Shown: one piece after another, positions 19,129 through 29,127 of the stretch
How the letters are laid out: every line of letters starts with the position of its first letter
Numbering within the stretch: the stretch's first letter is position 1
Assembly (NCBI GenBank): GCA_030323885.1
Contig: CM059187.1
Span: 138,294,415 to 138,358,414 of the forward strand
Source: Branchipolynoe longqiensis
Taxonomy: Eukaryota; Annelida; Polychaeta; Phyllodocida; Polynoidae
DNA length: 64,000 nucleotides
Direction: 5' to 3'
Program-made: the position numbers and the translations under genes
The notes under the pieces: generated by a model
Seen by the model: only the letters and a program-made list of their open reading frames with translations
Told to the model about the DNA's origin: nothing
Databases searched by the model: none

Positions 19129-20468
19129 AAAACCTGAGAGGTCTGTTGCGCGTTTGATGCGGCTGCTCCTTTCTTTTCGAGGAAACGCTTTTTATTTATG
19201 CAATCTTTCTCTCTATGGTTGTTCGCGCGGCGATACTTATTCGCGCACCAAGCGCACACATGTACCTTCCTATCTGGCATCGTACCGTGTGTCTCCGCGA
19301 AACCGCACTCGTTGCCCCAATTCCATGGGTGGCATGTCTTCCCGTCTGTGTCGCGATTAAATTTGTGATGGTTCTCTGTTGCTCTGCCCGCGCAGCCAGC
19401 TACGTGGGTGGTGTTGTAGCTGTTGCGAGTGCCCTTGTTAAGAACCGTGTTATGAACCCGCGTTCCCAAGGCAAAGACGTCTCGCTGCACATCTTTGATC
19501 GCATATTGATCTGTCCATCCATTTGGAAGTTGACCATCTTCAATCATTGAGAAGACGTGCTCTGACCATCGGCGGCATGTCTCCCATTGCCAGTCCTTCG
19601 CCATGGTGGCTAGTTGGTGAATATGGTCTATTAAGGGGTCTAACCATGCGTCCGGGATCTCGGGTGCCCTGAGCATAGTGCATAGCGCTTCCACATACTC
19701 AGGCCAGGTCGCCTCAGCCATGCCAATCCTCTCCCTTCTATCTCCGTGAACTACATAGTTATGGGGGAGCCGTGATAATTTACCTTTCTTGTTCCCGAGT
19801 GCTGCCCCTGCCGCCACCAAGAGTTCGGATATGCTGCCCGGGTCGTCGTTGTCCTCGATTCGATCCCAGTTATGGCATTCTTTGAGACTCGTCTGGCCTC
19901 CTCCCTTGATTGGCGCCGAGTTATAGAGGTCCCGGTATTGCTTGCAACTGTCTGCCGTGTCCCCATAGGCTGCTTTGCTTTTTTGTTTTTTATACTTGGT
20001 GGTAGGGGCCGTCTTCGGTACGGCGATGTCTTCTGTCGCTCGAGTCCGTTGTCGGGCTGATTTGTAGGAGATTTGTTGTGTCTGAACCGCACTGTCACTG
20101 TCACTATCAGGTTCCCCCGATGATGCGCTTTCCTCCTGCTCTTTCGCTTTCCTCCTTGACCGCGACTTGTGTTTGAATGCGTCCATCTTGTCTGCTATCT
20201 CGGACCTGATGGTGGCCATCTGTGCCTCCATTGCACGGCTAACAGCTGCATTTACCGCATGTATTATCGCGTCCGTGGCTGATGGCTGTTCCGATGTTGA
20301 TGTCTCTTGCATTGCCGAGATTGAGTTCCTGCTGGCTGGGGAAACCGGAGATGCTTCCATGTTGTCTCCATGGAGGTCCGGCTCCATCTGGGCCTTCCTT
20401 GTTCGCCCCCGGGGCTTTGGTGTGTCATTTTTTCTCGCCTTCCTCAAATTTTTTCTTGTGTTCGGCAT
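19125..20468 (-). CDS. Gag-like protein of the Ngaro-like element
   Basis: 447 codons. The N-terminal third is highly charged and low-complexity (MPNTRKNLRKARKNDTPKPR, then a KSRSRRKAKEQEES-type stretch); the middle is probably the assembly domain (WPEYVEALCTMLRAPEIPDAW, DGQLPNGWTDQYAIKDVQRD). The C-terminus has a cysteine/histidine cluster: CHPWNWGNEC, then HVCAWCANKYRR, H and a last C, likely a zinc-binding nucleic-acid contact. The same cluster survives in the nested element at 36099-36610, so it is a conserved part of this lineage. Acts as the particle or RNA-binding protein of the element (inference from position). Confidence 0.75.
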   Translation of the reverse strand: MPNTRKNLRKARKNDTPKPRGRTRKAQMEPDLHGDNMEASPVSPASRNSISAMQETSTSEQPSATDAIIHAVNAAVSRAMEAQMATIRSEIADKMDAFKHKSRSRRKAKEQEESASSGEPDSDSDSAVQTQQISYKSARQRTRATEDIAVPKTAPTTKYKKQKSKAAYGDTADSCKQYRDLYNSAPIKGGGQTSLKECHNWDRIEDNDDPGSISELLVAAGAALGNKKGKLSRLPHNYVVHGDRRERIGMAEATWPEYVEALCTMLRAPEIPDAWLDPLIDHIHQLATMAKDWQWETCRRWSEHVFSMIEDGQLPNGWTDQYAIKDVQRDVFALGTRVHNTVLNKGTRNSYNTTHVAGCAGRATENHHKFNRDTDGKTCHPWNWGNECGFAETHGTMPDRKVHVCAWCANKYRRANNHREKDCINKKRFLEKKGAAASNAQQTSQVF

Positions 20469-20702
20469 ATTTGGGTGGTACCAGAATCTGTCTATTGGAC
20501 CAGTGACCCGTCACTGACTTTCAAATATCTATTTGTCGTATAGGTATGTTATAATAGTTGTGTGTCGAATAGTCTCCGTAGAAGAGGTAATAAGAGATAA
20601 AAATAAACAGCGTTGTAGTTGTTGATGTGGGGGTGTCGTTAAATGAGTTGCTTAAAGTGTAAATGTCTAGGATAAATGTCATAAATTAGTGCTAGTGAGT
20701 AA
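20469..20702. other. 5' leader of the Ngaro-like element (probable)
   Basis: Sequence between the gag start and the gap. No match to the putative A2 repeat apart from CATAAATTAGT near 20680, which may be chance. Confidence 0.35.
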
Positions 20703-21199
20703 NNNNNNNNNNNNNNNNNNNNNNNNNNNNNNNNNNNNNNNNNNNNNNNNNNNNNNNNNNNNNNNNNNNNNNNNNNNNNNNNNNNNNNNNNNNNNNNNNN
20801 NNNNNNNNNNNNNNNNNNNNNNNNNNNNNNNNNNNNNNNNNNNNNNNNNNNNNNNNNNNNNNNNNNNNNNNNNNNNNNNNNNNNNNNNNNNNNNNNNNNN
20901 NNNNNNNNNNNNNNNNNNNNNNNNNNNNNNNNNNNNNNNNNNNNNNNNNNNNNNNNNNNNNNNNNNNNNNNNNNNNNNNNNNNNNNNNNNNNNNNNNNNN
21001 NNNNNNNNNNNNNNNNNNNNNNNNNNNNNNNNNNNNNNNNNNNNNNNNNNNNNNNNNNNNNNNNNNNNNNNNNNNNNNNNNNNNNNNNNNNNNNNNNNNN
21101 NNNNNNNNNNNNNNNNNNNNNNNNNNNNNNNNNNNNNNNNNNNNNNNNNNNNNNNNNNNNNNNNNNNNNNNNNNNNNNNNNNNNNNNNNNNNNNNNNNN
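20703..21199. other. Assembly gap (N)
   Basis: 497 unknown bases. Two different YR retrotransposons face away from each other across it, so the missing sequence probably holds their 5' parts. Confidence 1.
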
Positions 21200-21484
21200 G
21201 CTTGGAAAGTAGATGCGTTTGCTATTATCTGGGAAAATAATTATTTTTATATTTTCCCACCATTTAGCATTATCAGCCGAGTAGTGAGAAAAATCGGCTT
21301 GGAAGGGACACATGCGATACTGGTGGTGCCCGATTGGGACACGCAACCTTGGCTGCCAGCAGTTTCACAACTGGCAAAAGATCATATACGATTCCCAAGA
21401 AAACTCGGGAATCTGACGCACCACGGACCGCTAGTGGTTCACGGCGACGTGTCAACGACGCCCCTATTGGCATTCCTTTTCTAA
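21200..21484 (+). CDS. RNase H-end of a DIRS-like pol ORF, partial
   Basis: From the first base after the gap the frame reads AWKVDAFAIIWENNYFYIFP, then FSIISRVVRKI, AILVVPDWDTQPWLPAV and RFPRKL. This FPPF...VVPxWxxQxW signature ends the RT-RNase H polyprotein of DIRS elements (family knowledge). It terminates at TAA 21482-21484 and overlaps the recombinase ORF by about 150 bases in another frame, a typical arrangement in the group. The 5' end is truncated by the gap. Confidence 0.8.
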   Translation, partial: AWKVDAFAIIWENNYFYIFPPFSIISRVVRKIGLEGTHAILVVPDWDTQPWLPAVSQLAKDHIRFPRKLGNLTHHGPLVVHGDVSTTPLLAFLF

Positions 21485-22399
21485 GGAAGCAGCTACAGCA
21501 ATTTGGATTGGACAGAATTACTGAGGATAGGATAGTATCGGATGCCTGGAGGCCAGGAACTGTCAAAATGTATACAACCTATTTAAAGAAATGGGGTGTA
21601 CATTGTTTGTTAATGAAAGTTAAGCCAACAAATCCAAAGATTTCACAAGTAGCTCGGTTTCTTCGTTCTCTAGAGGATGAAGGACTTTCCTTTGGATCGA
21701 TTAATGCGGCGAGGTGTGCGTTATCAATTATATTACCTAGAATTGATGGCGAAACAGTTGGAAAACATTATGTTCTTTGTTATTTACTTCGTTCAATTTA
21801 TCAAAGGAATCCTCCAAAACCAAAGTATAGTCGGTTTTGGGATGTTGCTATAGTATTTAAGTTGTTTCAGGCTTGGCCTCACAACTCATGGTTAGATATA
21901 AAAACAGTTAGGTTTTAAGGTCGCGGTCCTGTTATTGTTAGTAACTGGACACAGAGGACAGACGATTGTTGCTTTATCCTTAACTGGATTAGAAATAGAC
22001 AAGGAACAAGCTACGTTTGACTTAGAAAAATTGCTTAAATCGAACACGTTAGGTGACCCTTTATCAACGGTTCACTTAGACTGTTTTCCGAATGATCGGA
22101 AATTATGTGTTGTGTCGGCCATACGGGCTTATATATACAAGACAAAGGATTTACGTGCATCACAACAACTATTAGTGAGCTTTATAAAGCCACATAAGGC
22201 GATTTCACGAGACACACTTGCCAGATGGACAATTACGGTGTTGAAATTGGCTGGAGTGGATACGAGTAAATACTCTTCCCACTCAACTAGAGGAGCCATG
22301 GTCTCCAAGGCACGGGTGCTTGGTATTTCTGTGAAAAGAATACTAGCGCATGCAGGCTGGAAGACGGCTAAGTCGTTCGCAAAACATTATAATAAATGA
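21334..22399 (+). pseudogene. DIRS-like tyrosine recombinase, one frameshift
   Basis: Two frames, 21334-21918 and 21905-22399, together cover a recombinase: the first gives the core-binding half (RITEDRIVSDAWRPGTVKMY, FLRSLEDEGLSFGSINAARC), the second the catalytic half. Visible catalytic residues are Arg in VTGHRGQTI, His-x-x-Arg in SSHSTRGA, His in LAHAGW and Tyr in FAKHYNK. The frames are offset by one base near 21909 (an extra G after ACA), so this copy cannot make a continuous enzyme unless the base is an assembly error. Confidence 0.85.
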
Positions 22400-22571
22400 C
22401 TAGAAAAGCCTACCGGCGTTGCAAAGCGTCTTCTCGCCAACTAACAAGAATAGGTGAGAACAAAAATTTAGAATGTTATAATAATAAGAAAGAATGATAT
22501 TAAGGATAAAAATGAATTATGTAAAGGTCTCCCTAGCCTGAGGCTAGCCTGAGGCTGTTTACCGAAGTAAA

Positions 22572-22887
22572 ATAGTATAGTTATACGAGTCTTACCTTGG
22601 TACAGATGATGGATAACTGTTGTTTTACCGAGGTATAAGCCTCGGATAGATGTGGGCTAGGGCCCTCCGACCACACCCTGCCACATCTATTCCGTTGGTG
22701 TACCTTTTCGGTAAAGTAATAGTATCCATTGTTTGAAAGTAATTTTTATCCTCAATAAGTAGGTTAAGATTGCTGGTACCGGACGTGCTTACCTCTCCCT
22801 AGCCCACATCTATCCGAGGCTTATACCTCGGTAAAACAACAGTTATCCATCATCTGTACCAAGGTAAGACTCGTATAACTATACTAT
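22572..22887. repeat. Perfect 91-bp inverted repeat
   Basis: 22572-22662 (ATAGTATAGTTATACGAGTC... ending GTGGGCTAGGG) is the exact reverse complement of 22797-22887, around a 134-bp spacer. Base identity is complete, implying recent formation or active maintenance. Position after the recombinase ORF fits DIRS terminal inverted repeat/internal complementary region, but it could also be a separate MITE. Confidence 0.9.
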
Positions 22888-23330
22888 ATATCATCATCAT
22901 CATCATCATCATGCTGTCGGTCGCGATGCGACAAAGACTGCTTTCATTACTTGACTGCCGCTCTCCATTTAGCTCTCTGCTGTGAGAGTAATGTCCATGA
23001 GTCGGTCTTAATGTCTCTCAGCTTCAGGTTTCTCTTGATGGTATCCTTGAACCGGAGACGAGGGTGCCCTCTCTTTATGTAGCCAGAAGACAGTTGAGAA
23101 TATAGGATCTGCTTTGGTAGCCTGTCTGATGACATCCTCATGAGGTGTCCAGTCCACCGGAGATTCTTTTTGATCAGAAGATCTTCCACAGAGGGCAGCC
23201 CCGTTCATTCAAGTGTTTCCTTATTTGTCACTTTGTCCTTACAGGTTAGCCTCATGATTGAACGCAGATGTCGCATCATGAAGGCATGCAGCTTTTTCAC
23301 CTGTACTAGTACTAGTGCTAGCATATCTTG
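22888..23330 (-). mobile_element. 5'-truncated LINE with (CAT)n tail
   Basis: On the minus strand the coding end reads KKLHAFMMRHLRSIM, CKDKVTNKETLE, then in a second frame LLIKKNLRWTGHLMRM, RGHPRLRFKDTIKRNLK and SQQRAKWRAAVK: the C-terminal region of non-LTR ORF2. A frameshift lies near 23205. The 3' UTR ends in GACCGACAGC(ATG)n, read on the plus strand as (CAT)n at 22891-22912, flush against the 91-bp inverted repeat. Its tail equals that at 12284-12362. Confidence 0.85.
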
Positions 23331-24339
23331 ACAAAGACCAGACAAGGAAAGGTGTATTTTTGACAGAACGTTCAAACTAGGCAGGTCACTGAATCTCGGT
23401 TCACTGGTTTTGTCAGCCAATGAGCATTTCCAGTGTTTAAGAAAAAGGATTTTTAATTGACAGAACCTGACTCTATCCAGCTATGAGAATCTTTTTAACA
23501 TTATTTAATGCAAACCAAATATTTTGGGTGATTGTGTTTATGTCAAATTGGTTAGCTATGTCAAATTGTTCAACTTTATTGAAACTAACACAACCATGGG
23601 GGTTTTGTGGCATAAAGTGTACAGTAAAATCAATGAGCACATGCATTTGTTTTGTAGGCGCACAGTGGCGTGTTACCAGTCTTATTTTAGAAATAGATAG
23701 TAAGGAGTGATATACAGACGACTTTCGTGATATATACTTTTATTCTTGTTATACATCGCGGGTGTAATCGATTAATCAACTAGGATCACCCGAGCCACTT
23801 TGTGGCGCATACGCACATCCTACAGACTCGGGTCGAATAATCGAATACGTTTCTCCACGCTCAGGGTGGAAAAATGGTGGCTTAATCCAGAACCTTTTTT
23901 TTTTTAATAACCGATATAACTACAGTAAAATAGGATTTAAAGTATTTTATGATGGCATAGTTTAGTTACATTTCGGTTTAATTTATCTAGGTTATTACCA
24001 AAAGAAAACATGTATGTCTGGTACTGGTAGCTGTTATCCTGCAGGACGGTACCAGCACAAATGTGACATCATCACTCCTAGCCACCCCAGCCAAGAGGTG
24101 GGTTACTGGGGTCAGGTCTTTTTGCACACGGCACATGTATTTGTTGACTCCACTCGCGGTGTTCGAATTGAAATTCTGACGACTCTGGTGATCCGAGTTG
24201 CCCGGGTCGTGTTAATCAATTATGCCCCCCACATGTGTTGATTAGTTCAAGCTACCCGTGTGGATTACATGGTTTGTCTCATGCCCCTATCACAATGGAC
24301 ACAATGGAATGTTTTATTCCAGAAATCCAGTACAGTTTG
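23331..24339. other. No gene recognised
   Basis: AT-rich; short frames lack domains. A loosely palindromic stretch with CACCCGAGCC/GGTGATCCGAG words lies at 23785 and 24190. Poly-T at 23898-23906. Confidence 0.35.
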
Positions 24340-24520
24340 ACATAGTATAATATTGTCGTGGGGGTGATGAAAAGGAGAAATATTACGCCTAGAGCGGGAA
24401 TCGAACCCATGCTCTTGCATTCAGGGTCATTAGCCTTTACACCACCTAGGTTCCCCGATGTCACCACCCTATCCGTGTATGTGTGGTTCCTTGCCTGAGG
24501 CTGAGAGGTCAGTGCAGACA
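24340..24520 (-). repeat. SINE head, third tRNA-like type
   Basis: The minus strand reads CTAGGTGGTGTAAAGGCTAA (box A) and GGGTTCGATTCCCG (box B), matching 52834-52905, and is preceded as there by GCACTGACCTCTCAG. The shared tail is missing, so the copy is 3'-truncated. Not a functional tRNA: the anticodon arm does not fold and acceptor ends are mismatched. Confidence 0.7.
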
Positions 24521-24729
24521 ACTACAATATATATATATGATGCTGTTCATAGAATATTGCAAATCCAATAGATTGCTAAACAAGACTATCCAGACTTATC
24601 CATGATAGGCAGTATAAATCTTCAATAGAAACGTAAGCTTATATCTGATGGGTGCCCTTATGAATACTGAATTGGAGCAAGCATTGCGTGTCAATCTATA
24701 CACCATTTGTTGCTCGTTTGCCCGTAGTG

Positions 24730-24802
24730 GGACTTGTGGCGCAATGGATAACGCGTCTGCCTACGGAGCAGAAGATTCCAGGTTCGAGTCCTGGCAAGTT
24801 CG
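24730..24802 (+). tRNA. tRNA-Arg (anticodon ACG)
   Basis: 73 nt with a complete cloverleaf. Acceptor GGACTTG pairs with CAAGTTC (one G-T), discriminator G; D-arm GCGCAATGGATAACGC; anticodon stem TCTGC/GCAGA with loop CTACGGA giving ACG; T-arm CCAGG-TTCGAGT-CCTGG. No intron and no encoded CCA. Close in wording to animal tRNA-Arg(ACG). Decodes CGU and, through inosine-34, CGC and CGA. Internal A and B boxes drive Pol III. It stands alone, between a SINE and MITEs, but unlike the SINE heads every stem pairs, so I take it as a real gene. Confidence 0.93.
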
Positions 24803-24804
24803 TA

Positions 24805-24812
24805 CTTTTTTT
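24805..24812 (+). terminator. Pol III T-run terminator of the tRNA gene
   Basis: Eight T residues begin three bases after the discriminator base. Confidence 0.85.
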
Positions 24813-25032
24813 TCACCCTACCTTTGTGGGGGCCGTTATTCGATTGGATTAATTTGGTCGTTACCTGCAACATTGTAATAACATTTAAACAATTTATGAC
24901 AGATACTGATGGCTGGTGTTTGATTCGCACTGGACTGAAAAACCAGCCCGCAGTGTAACGCTATTGCTGCTGATTGCAGTATCGGTCCCATGTCACAACC
25001 TGTATCGGCCCGATATCGGAGCCCGATGTCAA

Positions 25033-25462
25033 TAGAGGGAGTGCATGTGATGTCATCACTTAGCAGTTAGCCATCTTGGAGTACACTTAATACCACCTAT
25101 GGCGCCCCCTGTCATATACCAAGAACACTACAGCCACCATTGGGCCTACCTATAGTTAGGGCTGCCCAAGTGTGTGGCGCCACCTAGTGGGTACTGCCTG
25201 AACCTATCTAATTCTTCAACAAAGCATTCAAAGTGTCAACATACTGCGCTTTCGCAGCGATGTGATGCTACATGATTTAAAAAATGCTTCCCCTCCATCA
25301 AAAAACCCTTTCCCCCCAACTTTTGAGGCCAAACTGCTCAAAACAGTGACAAATAAACCAACAAATCGGTAAATAAACACAATCTAAGCACTTCCAAGCC
25401 TTGCATATGTAATCCAATATGGCCACCGGAAGTTGCCTCGTGACGTCATTACACCCCCTCTA
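25033..25462. repeat. TAGAGGG-terminus MITE, copy 1
   Basis: Begins TAGAGGGAGTGCATGTGATG and ends CGTCATTACACCCCCTCTA, an inverted pair. 430 bp with blocks GGCGCCCCCTGTCATATACC, GTGTGGCGCCACCTAGTGGG and CCAATATGGCCACCGGAAG. It joins copy 2 directly at CCCTCTA|TAGAGGG. Confidence 0.9.
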
Positions 25463-26530
25463 TAGAGGGAGTGCATGTGATGTCATCACTTAGCAGTTAG
25501 CCATCTTGGAGTACACTTAATACCACCTATGGCGCCCCCTGTCATATACCAAGAACACTACAGCCACCATTGGGCTTACCTATAGCAGAGAGCGTGCATA
25601 TAAACAGATGAGAGAGACAACTCCCGCGAAAATCGGTAACACAGGCTACAGTGGCGTTCCTGGCGGTTAGTGTTGAACAAGCTTTGAGTTTGCCATACGT
25701 GTAGTGCAAAACATTTGTTTTTATTCAAAATTAATAGAAATGCAGAAGCCTAACCTTATCGATTTAATATAATCCTTTTGGTAAACATGTTTTCTATATG
25801 TGTACTAAGCGGCTTGTTTCTATTTGGTGTAGTTTTAGAGATATTTCACTTTTTCTGGAGGAAGATTGCACACGACCATTGACAATGCCTTGAGTTTGCC
25901 GTACGTGTAGTGAAAAACGTCAGTTTTATTCCAAATTAATAGAAATCCAGAACCCTAACCATATCAATTTAATATAATCTTGTTGGTAAACATGTTTTCT
26001 ATGTGTATTCCAATCAGTTTGTTTCTAGGTGGTGTAGTTTTAGAGATATTTCACTTTTTCTGGATGAAGATTGCTCACTGCCATTGAAAATGCCTTGAGG
26101 TTTGCCCATATGCTTAAGCTGTTCAACAACCACCACTTGGAGCGCCACAGTCGGCAGATGTTACATGCTCTAGTATGGGAGTTGTCCCTCTCATCTGTTT
26201 ATATACACGCTCTCTGCCTATAGTTAGGGCTGCCCAAGTGTGTGGCGCCACCTAGTGGGTACTGCCTGAACCTATCTAATTCTTCAACAGAGCATTCAAA
26301 GTGTCAACATACTGCGCTTTAGTAATGATGTGAGGCTACATGATCAAAAAAATATTTCTCCTCCATCAAAAAACCCATTTCTCCCAACTTTTGAGGCCAA
26401 ACTGCTCAAAACAGTGACAAATAAACCAACAAATTGGTAAATAAACACAATGTAAGCACTTCCAAGCCTATCAGATGTAATCCAATATGGCCACCGGAAG
26501 TTGTCTCGTGACGTCATTACACCCCCTCTA
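25463..26530. repeat. TAGAGGG-terminus MITE, copy 2, interrupted
   Basis: Head-to-tail with copy 1 at a shared TATA junction, as expected if one copy inserted at the terminal TA of another. Interrupted at 25587-26216 by another element, then resumes exactly with TTAGGGCTGCCCAAG and runs to CCCCCTCTA at 26530. Confidence 0.9.
25587..26216. repeat. 630-bp TIR element with two core units
   Basis: Termini CAGAGAGCGTGCATATAAAC and GTTTATATACACGCTCTCTG are inverted over about 40 bp; the flanks CCTATAG (25580-25586 and 26217-26223) form a 7-bp target duplication. The interior has two tandem units of about 206 bp (TTGAGTTTGCC, TTAATAGAAAT, GTAGTTTTAGAGATATTTC) related to those at 7767-8590. CA...TG ends fit hAT-like elements, though 8 bp would be expected for that superfamily. 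Confidence 0.9.
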
Positions 26531-26881
26531 TTGTCATTCTGTTGCGATTTTGATCCCGATGTAAGTATGCCGCCTAACTGACATTGGGATCCAATGTTAC
26601 AATTTTGCTGGAAAATCCAATATTTTTCAGACACAATTATTTTTATTAAATATTATTTTAGAGAGTATTGAAAGGCAAACTTTTGGTGACAAATCCATGG
26701 CACTGTGTGTGTGACACTGATTGTGAATTTGTGAGTGTGACAGAAAATCGTCTAGCCAGCACAGCAAACTTGAGCAATACATTCCTTCAATTTGGTTGAC
26801 AATGCAACATTTGGTTTTTCATTGAGTTTCCTTAGACTTGGATGATAGAGTTTGGAGATTCGTTCAAAGCATATATCAGCC

Positions 26882-27289
26882 TAGATAAAAGATTCACCCG
26901 GTACTTGTAGTACACGGGTGAATACCAACCCTATATAAATACGGTAGAAAAATAGCGTTAGTATGGAACAACAAGTAGAATGCCTGGCACCAGTGTCAAA
27001 TGGTTACTTATATCAACACAGAGTTGGTGAATGAGAGAGAATGCAAAAAGACAAGATGGCGGCCGCAGAACGCCGTCGATTTCACTTTTAAATCTTATTA
27101 AACTAGATATTATATTATATTTTTCAACTCAAAGGTAGCAGGCTATCAATAAGACAGATGTAAAGAATAAATGTTGCTTCTTAGATTGTGAAATTAGGCT
27201 CTCAATTCTTTTACCTGCATTTTCGACAGCTTTTATATAGGGTTGGTTTGCACCCCTACTGCAGCAGTACGGGGTGAATCTTGTATCTA
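26882..27289 (+). repeat. MITE with 9-bp target duplication, copy B
   Basis: TAGATAAAAGATTCACCCGG ... GGGTGAATCTTGTATCTA; flanks ATATCAGCC at 26873-26881 and 27290-27298 are identical. 408 bp. Near each end the sequence is itself palindromic (TTCACCC.GTACTTGTAGTAC.CGGGTGAA). Confidence 0.92.
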
Positions 27290-27563
27290 ATATCAGCCAC
27301 GCTCTCGGATGCAGATTTTCAGCAATTAGTTTCTCTACCCTAACACTGAGTTGCTTGCGTGAGTTTTTTGTAAGCCTACATAGGGAGTGCACGTGATGTC
27401 AACACTCAGCGGTCAGCCATCTTGGATTACAATTGGCGCCCCCTCTCGTATACCAAGAACACTACAGCCACCACTGGGTCTACCCGGTCGGCGGGCGCCA
27501 AAGTACGGTGGCGCCACCTAGCGGGTACTCCCTGAACCTTTCTCTAATTCTTTGACAGAGCAT

Positions 27564-28930
27564 AACACTTTTTTGTTGTTGTAAATATAGTTTATTCATT
27601 GAATAAAGTCTTTTGTCACCGCCGTGGCACTGGTCTTCCAGCCATGTGACAATACAGTTATTTACAATATATGCATATGTAGTCTGATATGGTCACCAGC
27701 AGCTAGCCCAAACCAGCTGAAATAACAATATCAAACATTCAAAGACTTACATATGGTATAGTTTGACAATTCACATACAAAAATAGCAGTTATATGTTGT
27801 ATTCCTACACACTTGATACATACATGTGTATTGATTAGACCTTTACATTACGGAGTGGTTAGGTGCATAGTTTCCCTTCATATGTTGTGAATTGCAAAAC
27901 TATCATGTTGTTGGAGTTAACATTTTGAGATGGAGTGAGTGTTAGTAGAATGGTTTGTTTATTCTGTTAGATAGAGTGTGGTTAGCTTATAGGGTTATGC
28001 TTAAAAGGTTAATACGTCAGGTGTGTTTTTTGACTACATGAAGTAGTTTGAGTAAGTAGGTTGTTAGTAATGATGGGATAAACAATGCTTGGAGGATTGT
28101 ACATTTCAGTCATTTAGTAGTCTAGTACAGACTTTATTAGTGTCTATGTTTATACAAAGACCCTATAATACCAAGACGGCTCACTCAGCCTGTACTGTGT
28201 AATCAAAATGATCAAACCCACCACTTGGTGCGCTGGCTGTTTCCCCGGCTAAACAGATGCTATAATATATGCACAAATGTATATATGAATGTGAAAGATG
28301 TGTGATGATGGTGACGAGGATGATGATGATGGGTGTCTGTTCATAGCAATTTCATATTTATGTGTATTCACGCTTACCCGTTTCATGCATGATATAACCA
28401 TATGTGTTTACAGCAGCTGGGCCGATCAAACCCACCACAAGGTGGCACCGTAAAATTTACATCACATGGGAGAGATAGGGAGTGAGCCGTCCCAGTACCA
28501 GAGGGCCCCCGGTCTATAGCAATACTACCAGACTGATACACATTTCCGAATTTGCTGGGCAAATAATTTGTATGGTGGATAACTTGGTTTGTTGGCAGCA
28601 GGCAAAGGAGCGTGTGGGGTGGTGGGAGGGGGTAGGGTGGCCATAGGTGCTTATAATAGATGGCTAATTAAATATGGCGACCTCATCACTAGGCCTGTAG
28701 AAGGGCCTGATTGGCTTGGTGAATTCTTACCAGGTTCTTGAATTCTAGTTGTGTTTGTGCATGTCTAATTCTGACTGGGAGTTCATTCCATAATTTGCTG
28801 CCTTTGTAGATAGGGGCTCTTGTCAGTCTATTTGTGAGTGGTTTAGGAACTTTGAGGAGTGTAGCATCCCCCTTCCTGGTAACTCTGGTAGTATGGTCTA
28901 TGTAGTTTTCATCCTTGGCTCAGATAAACA
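27564..28930 (-). mobile_element. LINE 3' part with long 3' UTR
   Basis: Minus-strand coding at about 28910-28695 reads ...RAPIYKGSKLWNELPVRIRH and QLEFKN, the WN.LP...FK end of a non-LTR ORF2. About 1.1 kb of 3'-UTR-like DNA follows, with two diverged copies of a GGTGGGTTTGATC block (28206 and 28432), ending at an AATAAA signal and CAACAACAAAAAA (27565-27595). It sits inside MITE copy 3. Confidence 0.6.
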
Positions 28931-28969
28931 TAAGAGATTTTTGTATGTCAATATTTTATTATTATTGGA

Positions 28970-29127
28970 GGCATTCGACTGGGCCCTTTCTATCGGCAAG
29001 ATTTACGGATGGGTCGGATGGAGCCACAACACACATCCGAATCATATGTATAGTAACCCACTTTCGGTCCCAGTCGAATAGGAATTTGTAAGGAAATATT
29101 TTTATATTCGCATAGAGGCCCAGTCAA
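28970..29127. repeat. Small TIR element, about 157 bp
   Basis: AGGCATTCGACTGGGCCC at 28970 is inverted as AGGCCCAGTCAAATGCCT at 29109-29126. ATTATTATT-rich flanks. Lies between the LINE and the resumption of MITE copy 3. Confidence 0.75.

Larger units (their letters stand above)
15275..20702 (-). mobile_element. Ngaro-like tyrosine-recombinase retrotransposon
   Basis: Minus-strand order: gag (20468-19125), reverse transcriptase (19128-about 17240), RNase H (about 17245-16841), tyrosine recombinase (16816-15854), then two 157-bp direct repeats separated by 263 bp. Direct repeats of the B1-A2-B2 kind at the 3' end, with no LTRs and a YR instead of a DDE integrase, define the Ngaro/PAT side of the DIRS order (established). 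The matching 5' A1 repeat is not seen in 20469-20702 and may lie in the adjoining N gap. One frameshift near 17240 separates RT from RNase H, so this copy is probably inactive unless that is a sequencing error. No methyltransferase domain was recognised. Confidence 0.85.
21200..22890 (+). mobile_element. DIRS-like YR retrotransposon, 3' part
   Basis: Begins inside the end of an RT/RNase H ORF (21200-21484), overlaps a tyrosine recombinase ORF (21334-22399), and is followed by a perfect 91-bp inverted repeat (22572-22887). The 5' half is lost in the gap. The proteins differ clearly from the Ngaro-like element on the other side of the gap, so this is a second YR lineage in opposite orientation. 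Confidence 0.75.
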
